Assembly (NCBI RefSeq): GCF_036785885.1
Contig: NC_092326.1
Location: 41,936,287-42,000,286, forward strand
Source: Coffea arabica
Taxonomy: Eukaryota; Streptophyta; Magnoliopsida; Gentianales; Rubiaceae
Direction of reading: 5' to 3'
DNA length: 64,000 nucleotides
Shown: positions 26,769 to 38,829 of the stretch, in pieces
Layout: every line of letters begins with the position of its first letter
How positions within the stretch are numbered: the first letter of the stretch is position 1
Program-made: the position numbers and the translations under genes
Notes under the pieces: generated by a model
Seen by the model: only the letters and a program-made list of their open reading frames with translations
The model's database searches: none
What the model was told of the DNA's origin: nothing

Positions 26769-29164
26769 TCATTTAGCTCTTCTAGTAGACTTGGACTTTT
26801 TCATTTTCCTACTTTTCTCCTCAACCCTACTCCAACTATATCCATTTGGTATAGCAAATGGGTCTGATTGCTGCCCACCATTACACAAACTGCCATTCTG
26901 CTGCTTATTCCCCGTAGAACTTGACCGACCGCTGCTCCTCGATAGCCATGAAAAGGATGACGATGATGATGTGGATGATGATGAGTAGTAATTACTCTCT
27001 GTACCATCGTCCTCAGAGCTTCTTCCACCATTAACAAAATGTCTAGGACTCGAGAATGGGGTGTAGAACTGTTCAATTGGTTGCAGCTCAACGAACTTGG
27101 TAAATGTTATTACCACCCTCACTGTTGGAACCACCGGAATTGCAACCTGCAGTCCCCACCAATGACACACCAACCAACCACCATTGGATCAGTACAGTAC
27201 AATCATCAATCGAAACAGTCAGCTAAACGAATCACACAGGCCTATATTTATTGAACCGATTTTGTAAGACCAAAATTGAACAGAAACCATTGGACCAAAC
27301 CAATCAATTTTCAGTTAAAGGAATCGCATAGGTCTGTATTGAACCGATTTTGTAAAACCAAAATTGAACACAAACCAGATTGGGAAAGTCGGCCCCACAT
27401 AAAATCCTTCAGACTGTCGGGGAACTAGGACCCACAAGATAGATGATACCCCATAGAATGAGCACACGTCATCATGCAAGTGGGTCCGACAAAAGCTTCA
27501 GTTGTCTCCGGGGTTCAAGTATGTTAAAGGTCTTTTACTTGTGCATCAAAAGAAGAAATAAAGCAAATTCAGCAGCTCCATCAAAATTCAAAAACCGATG
27601 ATTAGCGCTTTCAAGGAAAATTAAAAAAAAATTTTTGGTAAGATTCAACGAAAATTAATTAATAGGCACAATTAAAGCCTCCAAGACAACAGATCATGTG
27701 GGTCCGTTAAAGATGTGGCTGACAGATTTGCCCTTTAGCAGCGTTTACCTTCACGGGGAACGTGCCAGGAGGAAACGTCGTCGTTAGGAGCTCCCTCATC
27801 CGCCTAACGGCTTTCACTTTGTTAGCTAGGATGTCGAGTAACGGCAGCAGCTCCTCCGTCTTCAACGGGAACTGTTCCGTTAACCAAATTAACGGCCGTA
27901 AATTCTTCACGTACTCCTTCTCCTTCGTCTGTGGAGGCGGCGCTAACGATATTGAAGCGGCCGCGGACGGCGGCAACCTCCTCCTAGTCTCTGGAATGAT
28001 ATCCACACTCTTCCTTGACACCATCACTCGCTCCCGCTCATCCCTCACGAAGCTACTGTGCCTTCTCGCTTGCCAATCATCGCCGGAAACACTAAACCGC
28101 GGATTCTCTGCTACCAGAAATCCTTCTTCCGAATCCTCGTCGAGCTCTAAGTCTATCGGTAGAATTTGCTCGCTTCCATCGACTGCGGTGATTTTTCGTG
28201 ACCGAAAACTGAAAATCACGTTGTGCACTTCGTAAACCCTAGCTTTCCATTCTCCTACATTCTCTGTCTTCTCTTGCCGTCTCCAATTAGTACGGCTAAC
28301 GAGCTCTGCCTTGGTCACATCCATTCCAGGCCTATACACGCTCGTTTGATTGCAGAAGCTGGCAATGTCGGCATCGCTCAACGGAGTCCCACCATTTTCG
28401 AAGGCGTCGAAAATTTTCTTCTCGTCGTGGTTCAAGACGAGCAGTGAACCAGAAGGAATGTCGAGGCTTTGATCGCCGTCTCCGATGAAGAGAAAGCTTT
28501 GATTAGCGCGCTGGATTTTCAATCCGTCGTAGCCGGCGAGCGAAGTATCTGCTCGGAGATTCCCGTCGCGTTTCCAGATCTTATAGGTGTCGGAAGGGGC
28601 GACTTTTCCAATGAACGGAACGATAGAGCTCTCGAAGTGGAAGGAGATTTCCATGTAGAAGTCACGCATTCGGCGGAGAGCGGCTACTAGGCGGGGAAGG
28701 CGGCGGCGCCACTTGGACCAGGAGGACATGTGATGGTGCTGAAGGAGAGTTATCACGATCTCCGAGCAACGGCGGAGGAGAGCTTCGTGAAGCGGATTCC
28801 ATCCGGCGGCATTCTGGAGTGAAATGTCAGCTCCAGCCACAGCGAGGGTGCGGACGGCGAAGACGTCATTGAGGCGGACGGCGAGATGGAGGGGAGTTTC
28901 TCGGTGGCGGTTGTCGCGGCGGTCAAGGACGGCGGAGATTTGGTCAGCAAGTTTCTCTTGAGAGAGCGAGTCGGACTCGGTAAGAACACGAGTTGGGTCG
29001 GTGAGTCGCGGTAAAGAAGAAACGATTTTCGAGAGACTGGAATGGTCGCCAGTTGCTACGGCATAGTGGACTGGACTGTGAATGTAGTCTTCGGGCTTCA
29101 ACGTCGTCGTTGACGAAGAAGAAGTCGAAGACGACGCCGTAGAATTGCCTGAGGATTTCGACAT
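26769..29164 (-). CDS. Ankyrin-repeat / GPCR-chaperone domain protein (ANKRD13-like)
   Basis: Two exons: 29164 down to 27749 (472 codons, phase 0) and 27146 down to 26769 (125 residues plus stop), giving a 597-residue protein. The join restores FPPGTFPVK followed by VAIPVVPTVRVVITFTKFVE, an unbroken conserved block. A Ser/Thr-rich start is followed by ankyrin repeats (about residues 30-150: SPVHYAVATGD, ETPLHLAVRLND, GWNPLHEALLRR). The long GPCR-chaperone domain follows (about 165-510: FHFESSIVPFIGKVAPSDTY, KIWKRDGNLRADTSLAGYDG, LPLLDILANKVKAVRRMREL). The C-terminal tail is poly-Ser and then basic (KKSKSTRRAK). Animal relatives assist receptor folding in the ER or bind ubiquitin on receptors; the plant role is not established. 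No signal peptide is seen. Exon 1 is GC-rich compared with its surroundings, which produces many shadow frames on the other strand. Confidence 0.93.
27147..27748 (-). other. Intron of the ankyrin/GPCR-chaperone gene
   Basis: On the minus strand the donor is AAG/GTAAAC and the acceptor CTGCAG/GTTGC. The 602-base intron is AT-richer than both exons. It carries a near-duplicate of about 55 bases: two similar segments near 27210-27275 and 27300-27370, each including ACCGATTTTGTAA.ACCAAA. Confidence 0.85.
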
Positions 29165-29353
29165 TTTGGGACATCAACAGTTTTTCTTCGGGGGGATATG
29201 AATGCAAGAAATGGTGGAGTGTGTATTGGGTATAGAATGTTTTTGAAGATGGAAAGGCTAGGGATAGGGATAAATAAGTCTTTTCCTGTTCTCCTCGGGG
29301 ACACCGGGTTTAGAAGTCCGATTATTAACTTCTTGAATGCCCATAAACAAAAC

Positions 29354-29397
29354 AAATATTTACGATAGTTTCAAAAAAAAAATAAATATTTACGATA
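29354..29397 (+). repeat. A-tailed 16-base insertion between 14-base direct repeats
   Basis: AAATATTTACGATA is exact at 29354-29367 and 29384-29397. Between them lies GTTTCAAAAAAAAAAT. The second copy is followed by ATTTC, like the GTTTC after the first, so a slightly longer duplicated unit interrupted by poly-A is an equal reading. Confidence 0.65.
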
Positions 29398-29417
29398 ATT
29401 TCTCATATACATGTATA

Positions 29418-29462
29418 TTATATATATATATATATACACACACGTGTATATGTGTGTGTGTG
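29418..29462 (+). repeat. Compound TA/CA/TG microsatellite
   Basis: A TA run passes into a CA run, then CGTGTATA, then a TG run. CA followed by TG makes it self-complementary, so it can form a hairpin. Confidence 0.8.
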
Positions 29463-31426
29463 TCTTCACCTTCAATTTTCGGGTATAAGATTCGATTCCA
29501 AACTTGATAAAGACCACTCTAACAAGTAGTCATTAGTATAAATATTAAATAGCTTGTCTTCTTGTTTTACCACTTTTGAATTGGTGTATTTTCACGTCAA
29601 AGCTTAATTTTAATTAAACTAATTTTGTTTTATATAGACTATGAGAGGGTTTTACTAACATAAGACAACAAAGTAAAAGAATGTAAGAAAAAAGCTTTGT
29701 TATGATGCAAAGTATGAGTGTGTTTGCATAGAAGAGAGTATTTGGAAAAATTTTTACAATGTGATAGGTGCAAAATAAAAAAGTGTTGAAAAATTTAAAA
29801 AAAAAAGTTATTGAAAAAGTGTATTTTATAACGTAATCAAAAAATTTTTCTTAATAATAACGAATCCAAAAAAAGTTATTCTGAATTTTTTTTTTTGTAA
29901 TGACAATCAAGTTTTAATAGTAAAATGACAATAATTACTTTTTTGAAAAAAAAAAAAAAGAAGTTTGCTTTAAATTTTGAGAGTAAACAAAGATAGTTAT
30001 AGTGCAACATTTTTTGGAGAATTATAAACTTCTTAATAAACATAAGTTTTGTGATATAGACATTTTTTCATGAACTCAATTACCGAGTGTCCAACTTCTA
30101 ATCAATTGGCCATGTATAAATTTTTTTTTAAAAAAAAAAGAAAAAGAAATAGCACGTGTGTTTGGATAGGAGATTATTTGGAATATGCTATTTTTTATGA
30201 TATGACAATGTGAGACAAAAAAAAATGATCAAGAAGATAAAATGGTTGACACCAAAATATTAATGTATTCATGGTGCAAAGAAATAATTTTTTTGCAATT
30301 AACTTTTCTTGTCTAACATAATAAATACTGTAGTAGCAGATTAGTGATGGGTGCACCGCGAGAGGTTCTCGCATAGTCCGAGAGCTTTGTTAACTGCAAA
30401 GGGACAAAAAGAGGGAGGGCACACTCGACCTCGTAAGGAGAATATTAATGTAGGACTAAGGGGAGCAGAGGCGTACAGTAGAGCAGGCCAATGAGGTGGA
30501 CTTTAGTGGGTGGAGGAAATGTCAGATTGGGTACTCAGGCATGGACAGTAGTACTTTTTCAGCTTCCTCTGCAATTCTATTTTGTCGTTTTTGTTGCTTT
30601 TAAACTTTCCCACATTAACGCTCCCTTCAGTCTTCCCAGTTCCCACCTATTTTAAAAATTTTTTACTTTGCAGGTTTTTGTTATTTATTTTCAGAGGAAA
30701 TGTATTGTTTTTGTGTTGCATTGTAGTATACTACTGTATAGTATAGTATAGGCTCTCTTTTTGTTTCCCTGAATTGCACCGAAATTATTGGAAGATTGTG
30801 TCCGGTGATGTGATGTAAGGTAAGCCAACAATCACGTGCTTCTTGGACAGCTCCAAGTCTGTTCTTTCTTACATGTGGAGCAGCGCTAAAATTATTGAGC
30901 AATCGAGTTTCTCAGAGGGAAAAGGGCTGAGTTTTGGATTGCAATTTTCTTTTTTTTTTTTGTATAAAATTATATTATAGCAATTTGATATATATATATA
31001 TATGAGATAAAAAGATGATAAAAATATATGTTTACAGAAAATATAGAGATTTTTTTGATAGAAAATCCCTTTCCAAACAAGGCTACATGTTTTGTAGGGT
31101 TTCGTCCAATCCAATCGCTCTATCTTTTTAAATTTTTTATATACAAATACATCATAATATTATATGAAATATATGTTAAATAATTTATTCATATATATAT
31201 ATATATATATCACTTTGACTCAAATACAATAATATAATGTAATTATATATCAAATAAGATAAAAAGTACAACAATCAGATCGAATCATATCAAACTTCAA
31301 CTGAACTAGCCCTGCACCCAAACGGTTAAAAACATGATTTTAAACCAAACATTTTTAACAAATTTTTTTTGTATTTTTAATTTTATATATGTCATGTCAG
31401 AAAAAAGTGTTATACTAAATATTTTA

Positions 31427-31645
31427 AATACCTGTTTGGCAAACAAGTTTTTGCCCAAGTTTGTTTTCTACAAGTTTTTATAACAACTCTATCTACAGTA
31501 ATCTCCAAAAACTCCTCAAAAATTTTTAAACTATACATTTCAAAATATCCAAAAACTTTTACACACTTCAAAAAATTTTTCCTACAACTTTTACAATAAA
31601 TTTTAGACAAACACCCAAAAAATTCATTTGCCAAACGAGGCCAAT
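31427..31645. mobile_element. MITE with GTTTGGCAAA inverted ends
   Basis: The left end reads CCTGTTTGGCAAACAAGTTT. The right end reads TTTGCCAAACGAGGCC, its approximate inverse. The interior carries 'CTACAAGTTTTTATAACAAC' and its inverse-like partner near 31580-31600. No coding capacity. A related half element lies at about 61160-61252. Confidence 0.6.
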
Positions 31646-31750
31646 ATTCTTTCAAATATACATGCTTGATTTTTATGACATGAAAGCCAATTCAGTTCTT
31701 CAGCCTTTTATGCTCAGACTTTCGAAATTGAATCCTAACTACTTTTTTAC

Positions 31751-31797
31751 TTTATTGGTTTATTGATTTTTTTTTTTTGAGTTTATTGGTTTATTGA
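31751..31797 (+). repeat. T-tailed 15-base insertion between 16-base direct repeats
   Basis: TTTATTGGTTTATTGA is exact at 31751-31766 and 31782-31797. The 15 bases between are twelve T and GAG, that is CTC plus an A12 tail on the minus strand. The perfect repeat implies a fairly recent event. Confidence 0.75.
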
Positions 31798-33335
31798 CCA
31801 TAATTTTTCTAAAATAAGAATATCCTTCAAAAAATGTAGTTGTTCAACCACTATTCCTCGTTGATTTAGGGATTAAAGAACAAAAAATGGCTTATAATTA
31901 ATGTTCATATATATTTTATACACCTAAAATTTAAGACTTGGGATTGCAGTACACCTTAATTGACAGTAGTATTATTGAATGCGCAATCAAGTTTCCAATA
32001 TCAGAACTATCTTCATTAGGTTCAACCATAGCCTAAATAATTCTCGGCGCATCCCTTTCAAATATGATTGATTTACTCTAAAACCCCAATACGAATGCCA
32101 TTGCAGCAAAGGTTTTTCAGCATTCTCTGGTCTTTGAATCACTGGAAATTTTTGAGAGTTTCCAAAAATAAATTCATCCTTGTGGTTAAGGACAACTGCT
32201 GGAACGCCCGATGCTCCTATATATACAATGTAACTCCTTCAGAAATGATTTCAAGTGTGTCAAGAGAGAAGCAAGTAGGGTAGCATGTTGATTATAGTTC
32301 CATGTTGCAACTTGGAGAGACACGTCCCAGTTGAAGCAATATCAAAAGGAGGGGGACATGAAACTTTAGACTAGAGATTGTACCAAGTTCTTGCTACCTG
32401 CTTAACAAAAATTATACACTAGGAAAAAGTATAGAAATCCGGCGGCAAATGTAGGACACAAGTTCCTCAAAAATGTACGTATTTCATCCTTTTCTGCCTG
32501 CATTTGACCAGAGCAATCGAGTGTTGATTCGGGGGTAGACCAGTGTGGCTGTAAAGAGAGATTTGGATGCCACAAGAGAGGATTATGTTGGAATGAAGAG
32601 GGGAAAAGAAACTGATTTTGGAAAGAATGGTGGGTCAAGTGGGGATGGCTTTGGTCGTGGGAACAGATGAGAAGAGAGGGGAATCTGCAATCTGCATTGG
32701 TCAGCACAGCAGGCTGCTTGGCGAGAGTGTATGGTAGGTAACCATTGGGCAGCTAAAGACAAGGGACGTGTCTGGGTCAATGCAGACCAAATCCAAACGG
32801 ATTTCACACATTACAAGACATCAATGTCGAGACACCTGACTCCCATTGTATTGTAGTTGTATTTTAAGGATGTGTGTGTGTTAAGAAAGGTACGGAGTGA
32901 TTGGAAGCAGGCAGCTTGGTTTCTGTGCAAAGGAATTCCTGGGTTTGAGAGCTAATTGCCTTCTGGATATGTTGACAACAGAATTAGAGCATTTCCAGCA
33001 GACAATTCTTTTTTGGTTCAGGGAATACTACACTGTGTATGCATTGACCGGAGGAGAAAGGCTCAGGGGATTTGCTTTAAATTCGAGGGTAGATTCTAAA
33101 TCTTGTAGGGCAAGAGAAGACGGGAGAGTTTGAGGGTTAGACTAAGAATTCTATGCTCGTCTAAACAACAATAACGTCCCTCCTAGTTAGATTGGATTTT
33201 AGGAACTGATGAGAGATTTTTATAAACTCGTAGAAAAATGATACTGAAGGTTTTAGTGCTAATATGGGTGTGTTCAGATTGAAGATTATTTTAAATAATT
33301 ATCGTAGCATTTTTTATGATAATAAAATGTACGTG

Positions 33336-33433
33336 AGATTAAAAGGTGGTTCAGAAGTGTATAGTTATGTTTTGATCAATATATTCCTATCGTTTCAGAA
33401 AAAAAAAAAAAAGATTAAAAGGTGGTTCAGAAG
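33336..33433 (+). mobile_element. 54-base A-tailed insertion with 22-base target-site duplication
   Basis: The 22 bases at 33336-33357 (AGATTAAAAGG to TTCAGAAG) recur exactly at 33412-33433. Between them lie 54 bases (33358-33411): 40 bases of non-simple text, TGTATAGTTATG to CGTTTCAG, then an A14 tail. Exact flanking duplications of this length with an A tail are the mark of target-primed reverse transcription. The insert is far too short to be an intact SINE or LINE, so it is a severely 5'-truncated copy of some RNA. It interrupts text related to the GTGTTTGGATAGGAG repeat family. Confidence 0.8.
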
Positions 33434-36400
33434 AAAATAAGATTGATTGAAAAATGTGCTTACGACTGACACTTACGAGAGAATTCTTGCCCCAACTAAT
33501 GAACCACATGATACTTTTCTGCAATTTTGGCTTTTAGGCTAGCTAACTTTTTGATGTCATCCAATGATATTTTTTTTTTCTTAATCTTAATTTCTTTTTA
33601 TATATGAGGTCCATACATCTAATGTGATGCTATTTTTCATGCCATCCAACCCAACCCAATCAAACCCTCCTAGATATTGGTTAAGTAACAATGAAGATGA
33701 GATAAGGCCCTACATGTGTAACAATTTGATTAAGATGATTCTGAGTAATATATGACTGATTTTAGTACTTTTTTAATGTGATGTTTGTGAAATAAAAAGT
33801 TGATTGAAAAATGTATTGATGACAGACACGAGTAAATAAAAATTTTGGTAAATGATAGACTGTAATAGCACCAAAAAGAAGGAATGAAATAATCTTTCGT
33901 GTACTATAAACCAGGGCTGCTTTCCGTCATGCCTGGCCTGCAAAGTTTCAAGAAACTAATTAAGACTGTAAAAACAATAGCTGAATCTTTAGTACGGATG
34001 GTTGATGGGCATCATCATGGCTTTGGATTTGATTGCAAGCCCACTCCAGGCCGATATTAACTGTCCTGTCCTTGTACAGCAATTAACTGATTAAGTCCAT
34101 GGAATTAACCTCGATAGAGATTCTTCAAGAAATGAAGAATCATCAATGTTAATTGCAAGCTTTTACATCTCTTCTATCTGTAAGCAGTTGTTAGGCTACT
34201 TGCAACGAAGCAAAATTGACTTGTGTTTCGCATACTCATTTCTGTAATGTTCTCTCATTTTCCAGTACCCTGATGGCCTGATAACCTTCTTAGCAAGTAA
34301 CAAGCTGTTCAAAACAAGAAATTTTGAACCATAACAACGAAAAGAAGCATAGTCATAACAACTCTGTCTGATGACTCGGTGGATGATCAAGAGCTAGCTA
34401 GACCTTCAGGGGGCATTTTCCCTTTACAAATAGTTTCCTCAGAAACTCATCCAATCTGTCACAGGAACCAAATCTAGAACTTATCATCCACAGAAAGCAA
34501 GGATATTGGCCTGATGGTCAGAGGATTCTCAAAGAATTTCTAATGTATGGAGGTATTCTCAAGATTGAAAAAGAGAACTAAGACGATTCTAGGAGTCAAA
34601 AGTAAGCAAAATTGCGGGAAATTCAGTTCCAGCATCAAGCTCTCCAATTGATGCCATCATTAGCCTAAATCAGAAAGCAAAGATGAAATAACTTCATTCA
34701 GCTTATTAGAGATGAATGTCAGAAATAATCATCATTCCATGATATCCAGAGTACAGGGTGGGAAACTGATCACCAGTCTTGTGATGGAGACGAAAAAACG
34801 AATGAGATAATTAGAAAGATCTGGCTGCCTATAGCCACAAGGACAGTTCAATAATTTGCAGGCACAGAAACAGGTCTTGATTGGAAAAGTATATATTATG
34901 GATAAGAACCTTGAGCAAGCATTACTCGATCCAAAAAAAAAAAAATTTCTTTTATAGCTTTTGGTATCATCTTAATTTGATTAAGCTTGTTATTATACAG
35001 TACAAGTCTCAACTTAAATCATCTATGATTTCATCTTCTATGTTGGTTTCATAAAATTTGTAGTCATAGAATTACTCTTTCTGTTTCATTATCCAGGCTA
35101 ATGTCTGCAAGTAATTGGGCTTAAACCTTGCAAATTAATAGCATGTATGCTCAGAGAACTTGGGCTAAAAGTTTTCCAGCTTAGCTACCTATGACTAGAA
35201 TTTGTGCAATTGAATTAAGCTCAAGATATACAGCTTGACTGGACACAGTGCCTAAGGCTACACGACATGATTAAAAGAAATCAAGATTGATGATCTATAC
35301 CTGATGGCATATGCATTATGGCGGACCTACTAAACAGATCAGAAAAATGAAACACCAGATATAGTATAGGATGTTTTCTCGTTGGATATGGAGATCACAA
35401 CAATGTTTTCCTACTCAAGTTTGTTTGGGACCTTGAAGACCATTCTCCTTCTCAATTGCCAGCAATAAGCTACACCCTCAAAAACTTTTGCCATGTAAAG
35501 TCCTTTGTCATGCATATTTGTTACGACATCATACACAGTTCCTATGTACCATTACTTTTGTTACGGCATCAATTGGGTAGATAACAACATCCACTTCAAT
35601 ATTAATGGTGTCAGAACTTTAATCCCGAAATAACCATATAAGTGAAAAAAAAAAAAAAAAAAGACTTACTTAGATTCAAAGGCATGCTAACTCATGATCA
35701 ACTTCTGAATATGCTATATTTGGTTGACAGCAACTATTTCAACATATTTACAAAATAAAAATTGAAGTGTCCTCATCCATTAACTACTTGATACGATTCT
35801 CGATACTCCAAAACGAATAGAATCAAGAACATAAATCATAAGTCCTAGACCTAGATTAGGATCAACATTTGGGGACGGATGTTTTTAATCTATCTTGGAC
35901 TGCTAAAAAAAATCAAAATGGGTAAAACGACGCCATAATCAAGATGAATACTTGATTAATAAGTCGACGAAGACCAACTCTAAGATGTTCAAGAACGGGT
36001 TTCACAAGCCAAAAAAACTCTTTCTCATTTCGTTGAGAAATTTTCAACGAATTCTTATTCCATGTCTTGTCTTCCTTACCAACGTATAACCAAGGGTTTC
36101 ATAACCTTTACAAGACTTAAAAACCTAACATGACTAGAACTCACCTAACTAAGACTTATCCCTAACTCGACTTAAGGCTTAACTATGGTCAACATGACCT
36201 AGCCTTTCACCATCAAGCTAACAACTCAAATAACTCCTTAACAAACAATCAACTAAAACAATTAACTAATATTGCTGGAATTTAACTAAAACAAACCACA
36301 CTAAACTAAATAACAACTAAAACTTAAATAAACGCTCTAAAACTAAGGAAAGCACGTTGGATTGTTGGACTTTCATTAATCAACCACTTGTATGACTTGA

Positions 36401-37216
36401 ACATAAACCATCGGGTCCTGTGCTCGCATCACTACTCAACAAATAAATTTCCATCAGACGACATTATTATTTGTTTAAGTCCAGCTTAAATTTTTTTTTT
36501 TCTTTTGACATTCATAACCACTATTGCCGTGCGACAGTACACCAAATTGCCATTTTCTTGAAAATGCTAGCTGAGCAGATAAACATTTCTGCAATATATA
36601 TGTAATCCAAGATACTTCCTGGAAAACATTTGGCAATCGGGAAGCCGAATTTGACCAATTCTTCATAATCAGGACAAGATACGTGATATCCAAGAAATTA
36701 ATCATTGATAATCTATTTTATTTCTTCATCCATCTTGGAACCTGCATGCATAACCTGCCACATAGATAATACTTTATGCTTAGGTCCCTTCCAGAAAAGT
36801 TCCAGTATAGATTAAGGGGACAAATGCTGTTCTTTTTTTTTTTTTTTATGTATATAAATGTAAGAATTAATTACAACTGTTCTCGATGAATCCCTGCAAA
36901 TAATTTTGATAAGCTTTATCACCTATGTACTACAGTTATCAACCAAAACAGAGTGAATGAAAAGAATGGTTATTGCTGATGATTAACTAATTTATGATTT
37001 ACATAGATGTGATGTATGCAGTTTTTCCTAATCCAACATAGATTATGAGCATGATATCCCTCGTTCAAAACCCTCATCATTCTAAAGTTGGATTAAGGAT
37101 TGAATTTTATGCCGACTTATTTTTAGACCAACTACTCCTAAGAGTTTTTTTTTTTTTTTTAGTTTTTCTTGCTTTTATTGGATTTGTGTTTTTTTTTTTT
37201 TTAGATTTGGTTATCA
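33434..37216. other. Intergenic stretch
   Basis: No supported gene. 35790-36440 looks like decayed retroelement sequence, ending in text such as GGTCCTGTGCTCGCATCAC, but lacks recognisable ends. Poly-A and poly-T runs occur near 34935, 35645 and 36832. Frames at 34196-34390 and 36475-36705 (minus) show no family resemblance. Confidence 0.4.
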
Positions 37217-37503
37217 GTTTCACAATGTAATTCATTTATCAAATTTTCAAATTTGTAGCATTCATTCTTTCAAATCTATTACTATATTCTTAGCTTTATC
37301 TAGTCAAAGCTTACCATAATATGGAAACTTGAAACTCTTTACCATAATATCGCAACTCCAAACTATTAATTAGCACATCTGGTGTTGGCATGTTCTTGAT
37401 GTTGTAGTATTTACTTTTTGAGTTATACTTGCAGTTTCACAATAATGTAATTTATTTATCAAAATTTCAAATTTGTAGCATTTATTCTTTCAAATCTATT
37501 ATA
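37217..37503 (+). repeat. Pair of ~70-base direct repeats 216 bases apart
   Basis: 37217-37285 and 37433-37503 both run from GTTTCACAAT through TTTCAAATTTGTAGCAT and TTCTTTCAAATCTATTA, with only a few differences including a 3-base insertion. The spacer is AT-rich and non-coding. This could be a local duplication or a remnant of a small tandem array. Confidence 0.75.
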
Positions 37504-38510
37504 CCTGTATACATCTGATGTAATTTATGCCAATAGTGAAGAATTAAATAAATTATGATTTTTATCAAGGTAAAAAAGGTATAGGCAAAATTTACGTAAT
37601 GAACAGAAAGAGTAAAAAATTGGTAATTTTGATGTGGTCTTTTCTTTTTCTTTTTCTTTTTCTTTTGTTATTAACCTTACCTGTCTTATTTAACTTAAGA
37701 TTATCACATCCTTTGTTAAGATCACCAATTCGGGTGACCCCTCAAATATCTCTTTTTTTATATATAAGAAAAGCCAATATTATTAATAAAATAGATGGAA
37801 ATCATCAACACAATATACTGACAAAGAAAACTGCAATATAGCAGAAAATACATAGAATATGTCATAGATATATATGCTTTGAAAAATCAATACATTTGAT
37901 AGAGTTACCAAATTTAAAAAAAAAAATTACACTATACTATCAGATCTGATCAATTACACGAACTCAATAAATATCTATGCATGTCTATTATATCAGATCT
38001 TCTATCCAACTGATTCAAACTCAAACCTGATGCCGAGATCTGATGAAAAAATTTAAAAAATTCCAGATCTAATATATAAATCTGAAAAAAAAAACTTTTA
38101 AATATGAGAAAAATAGCAAAAAATTTTAAAAAAATTCCCACTATGATAGTTTAGGAAAGAAGAAAGCTCCCATTAGTAAAACACTAAAAGAGACAAAACT
38201 CTCCCTAAAATATCCTAAAAGAGGCTTTATTAAACATAAAATAAAAACAGAGAAAAGAAGAGGCCAAGGTCTCCCTCTTACGATTGATTGATTGAGAGTG
38301 CGTTGTAACGTACTTCGAAGTCATTGAACAACGTGTGGTCTGGTCCAAGAAGAATTTGGAATTCTCTGATTTCTCTCAGGAAATTGTTTGAGCAAGCGAC
38401 CTTCCTCAGCAGTGCCCAATGATAATTCACCAATAAGGACGTGAGGACCAAGAAATGTTGAATATTCAACTTGCCGCGTCAGATGCTTAGTCAATGTTGA
38501 ATTTTTTTTT
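37504..38510. other. Intergenic stretch upstream of the small-protein array
   Basis: A CTTTTT-type repeat lies at about 37640-37665. The rest is AT-rich, with several AGATCTGA words (near 37940-38090). The final 150 bases align loosely with the promoters of the other two array members. Confidence 0.45.
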
Positions 38511-38511
38511 G

Positions 38512-38523
38512 CTATAAATAGAG
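38512..38523 (+). promoter_or_regulatory. TATA box of array copy 1
   Basis: CTATAAATAGAG followed by AAACAAC lies 112 bases before the start codon. The same 12 bases and following AAACAAC occur before copies 2 and 3, with one extra G. Conservation in a diverged copy supports function. Confidence 0.8.
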
Positions 38524-38634
38524 AAACAACAATCGACCTCGTCACATCAGTTTGAAGAAATTAAGCAGCACTGTACTGCTACTACTAAAAATTCATCAAT
38601 TTCATCTTTGAGCTTGAGCGAAAAAACGATTGCC

Positions 38635-38829
38635 ATGGCTTTCTTGTCCTCCTTTGTTGCTTGCTTTTCGTATTCTAGAAGGGTTGGATGCGAAGGAGAA
38701 GATGGGAGCAGTCAAAACAAGTCCAGCAAGGTGCAAAAAAGTGGTTCAGAGAAAATGAAGAAAAAGTCCGACGCCGCCCCAATTCCGTTGTCGTACTTTC
38801 CCGTTGGAAGCCGATCGTCTCTATTATAG
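38635..38829 (+). CDS. Small PIPxSYFP protein, array copy 1 (64 aa)
   Basis: The ATG in context TTGCCATGGCT gives a 64-residue protein without introns. It starts MAFLSSFVACFSYSRR, has a Ser/Lys/Gly-rich charged middle, and ends DAAPIPLSYFPVGSRSSLL. It is one of three tandem paralogues (with 41581-41784 and 44137-44346) that share the hydrophobic cysteine-bearing N-terminus and the API-P-x-SYFP-x-GS C-terminus. There is no cleavable signal peptide of normal length, so it is probably intracellular. The N-terminal stretch could sit on a membrane or carry a lipid on its Cys. I recognise the general look of small stress-inducible plant proteins but cannot name a characterised family. It is the most diverged copy. 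A TATA box lies upstream at a normal distance. Confidence 0.75.
   Translation: MAFLSSFVACFSYSRRVGCEGEDGSSQNKSSKVQKSGSEKMKKKSDAAPIPLSYFPVGSRSSLL

Larger units (their letters stand above)
29165..33335. other. Long intergenic stretch, AT-rich
   Basis: It should begin with the promoter of the minus-strand ankyrin gene; a TTATTTATCC word lies near 29263-29272 on that strand. No further gene is supported. Listed inside it are two A/T-tailed micro-insertions, a mixed TA/CA/TG repeat at 29418-29462, TA repeats near 30989 and 31194, and a MITE at 31427-31645. Frames at 31410-31655 and 32402-32707 (minus) have no family match; the first lies inside the MITE. Confidence 0.45.

Noticed and set aside
27762..28235. 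157-codon plus-strand frame over the ankyrin gene
   Set aside because: Shadow of GC-rich exon 1 of the minus-strand gene, which has clear domain conservation.
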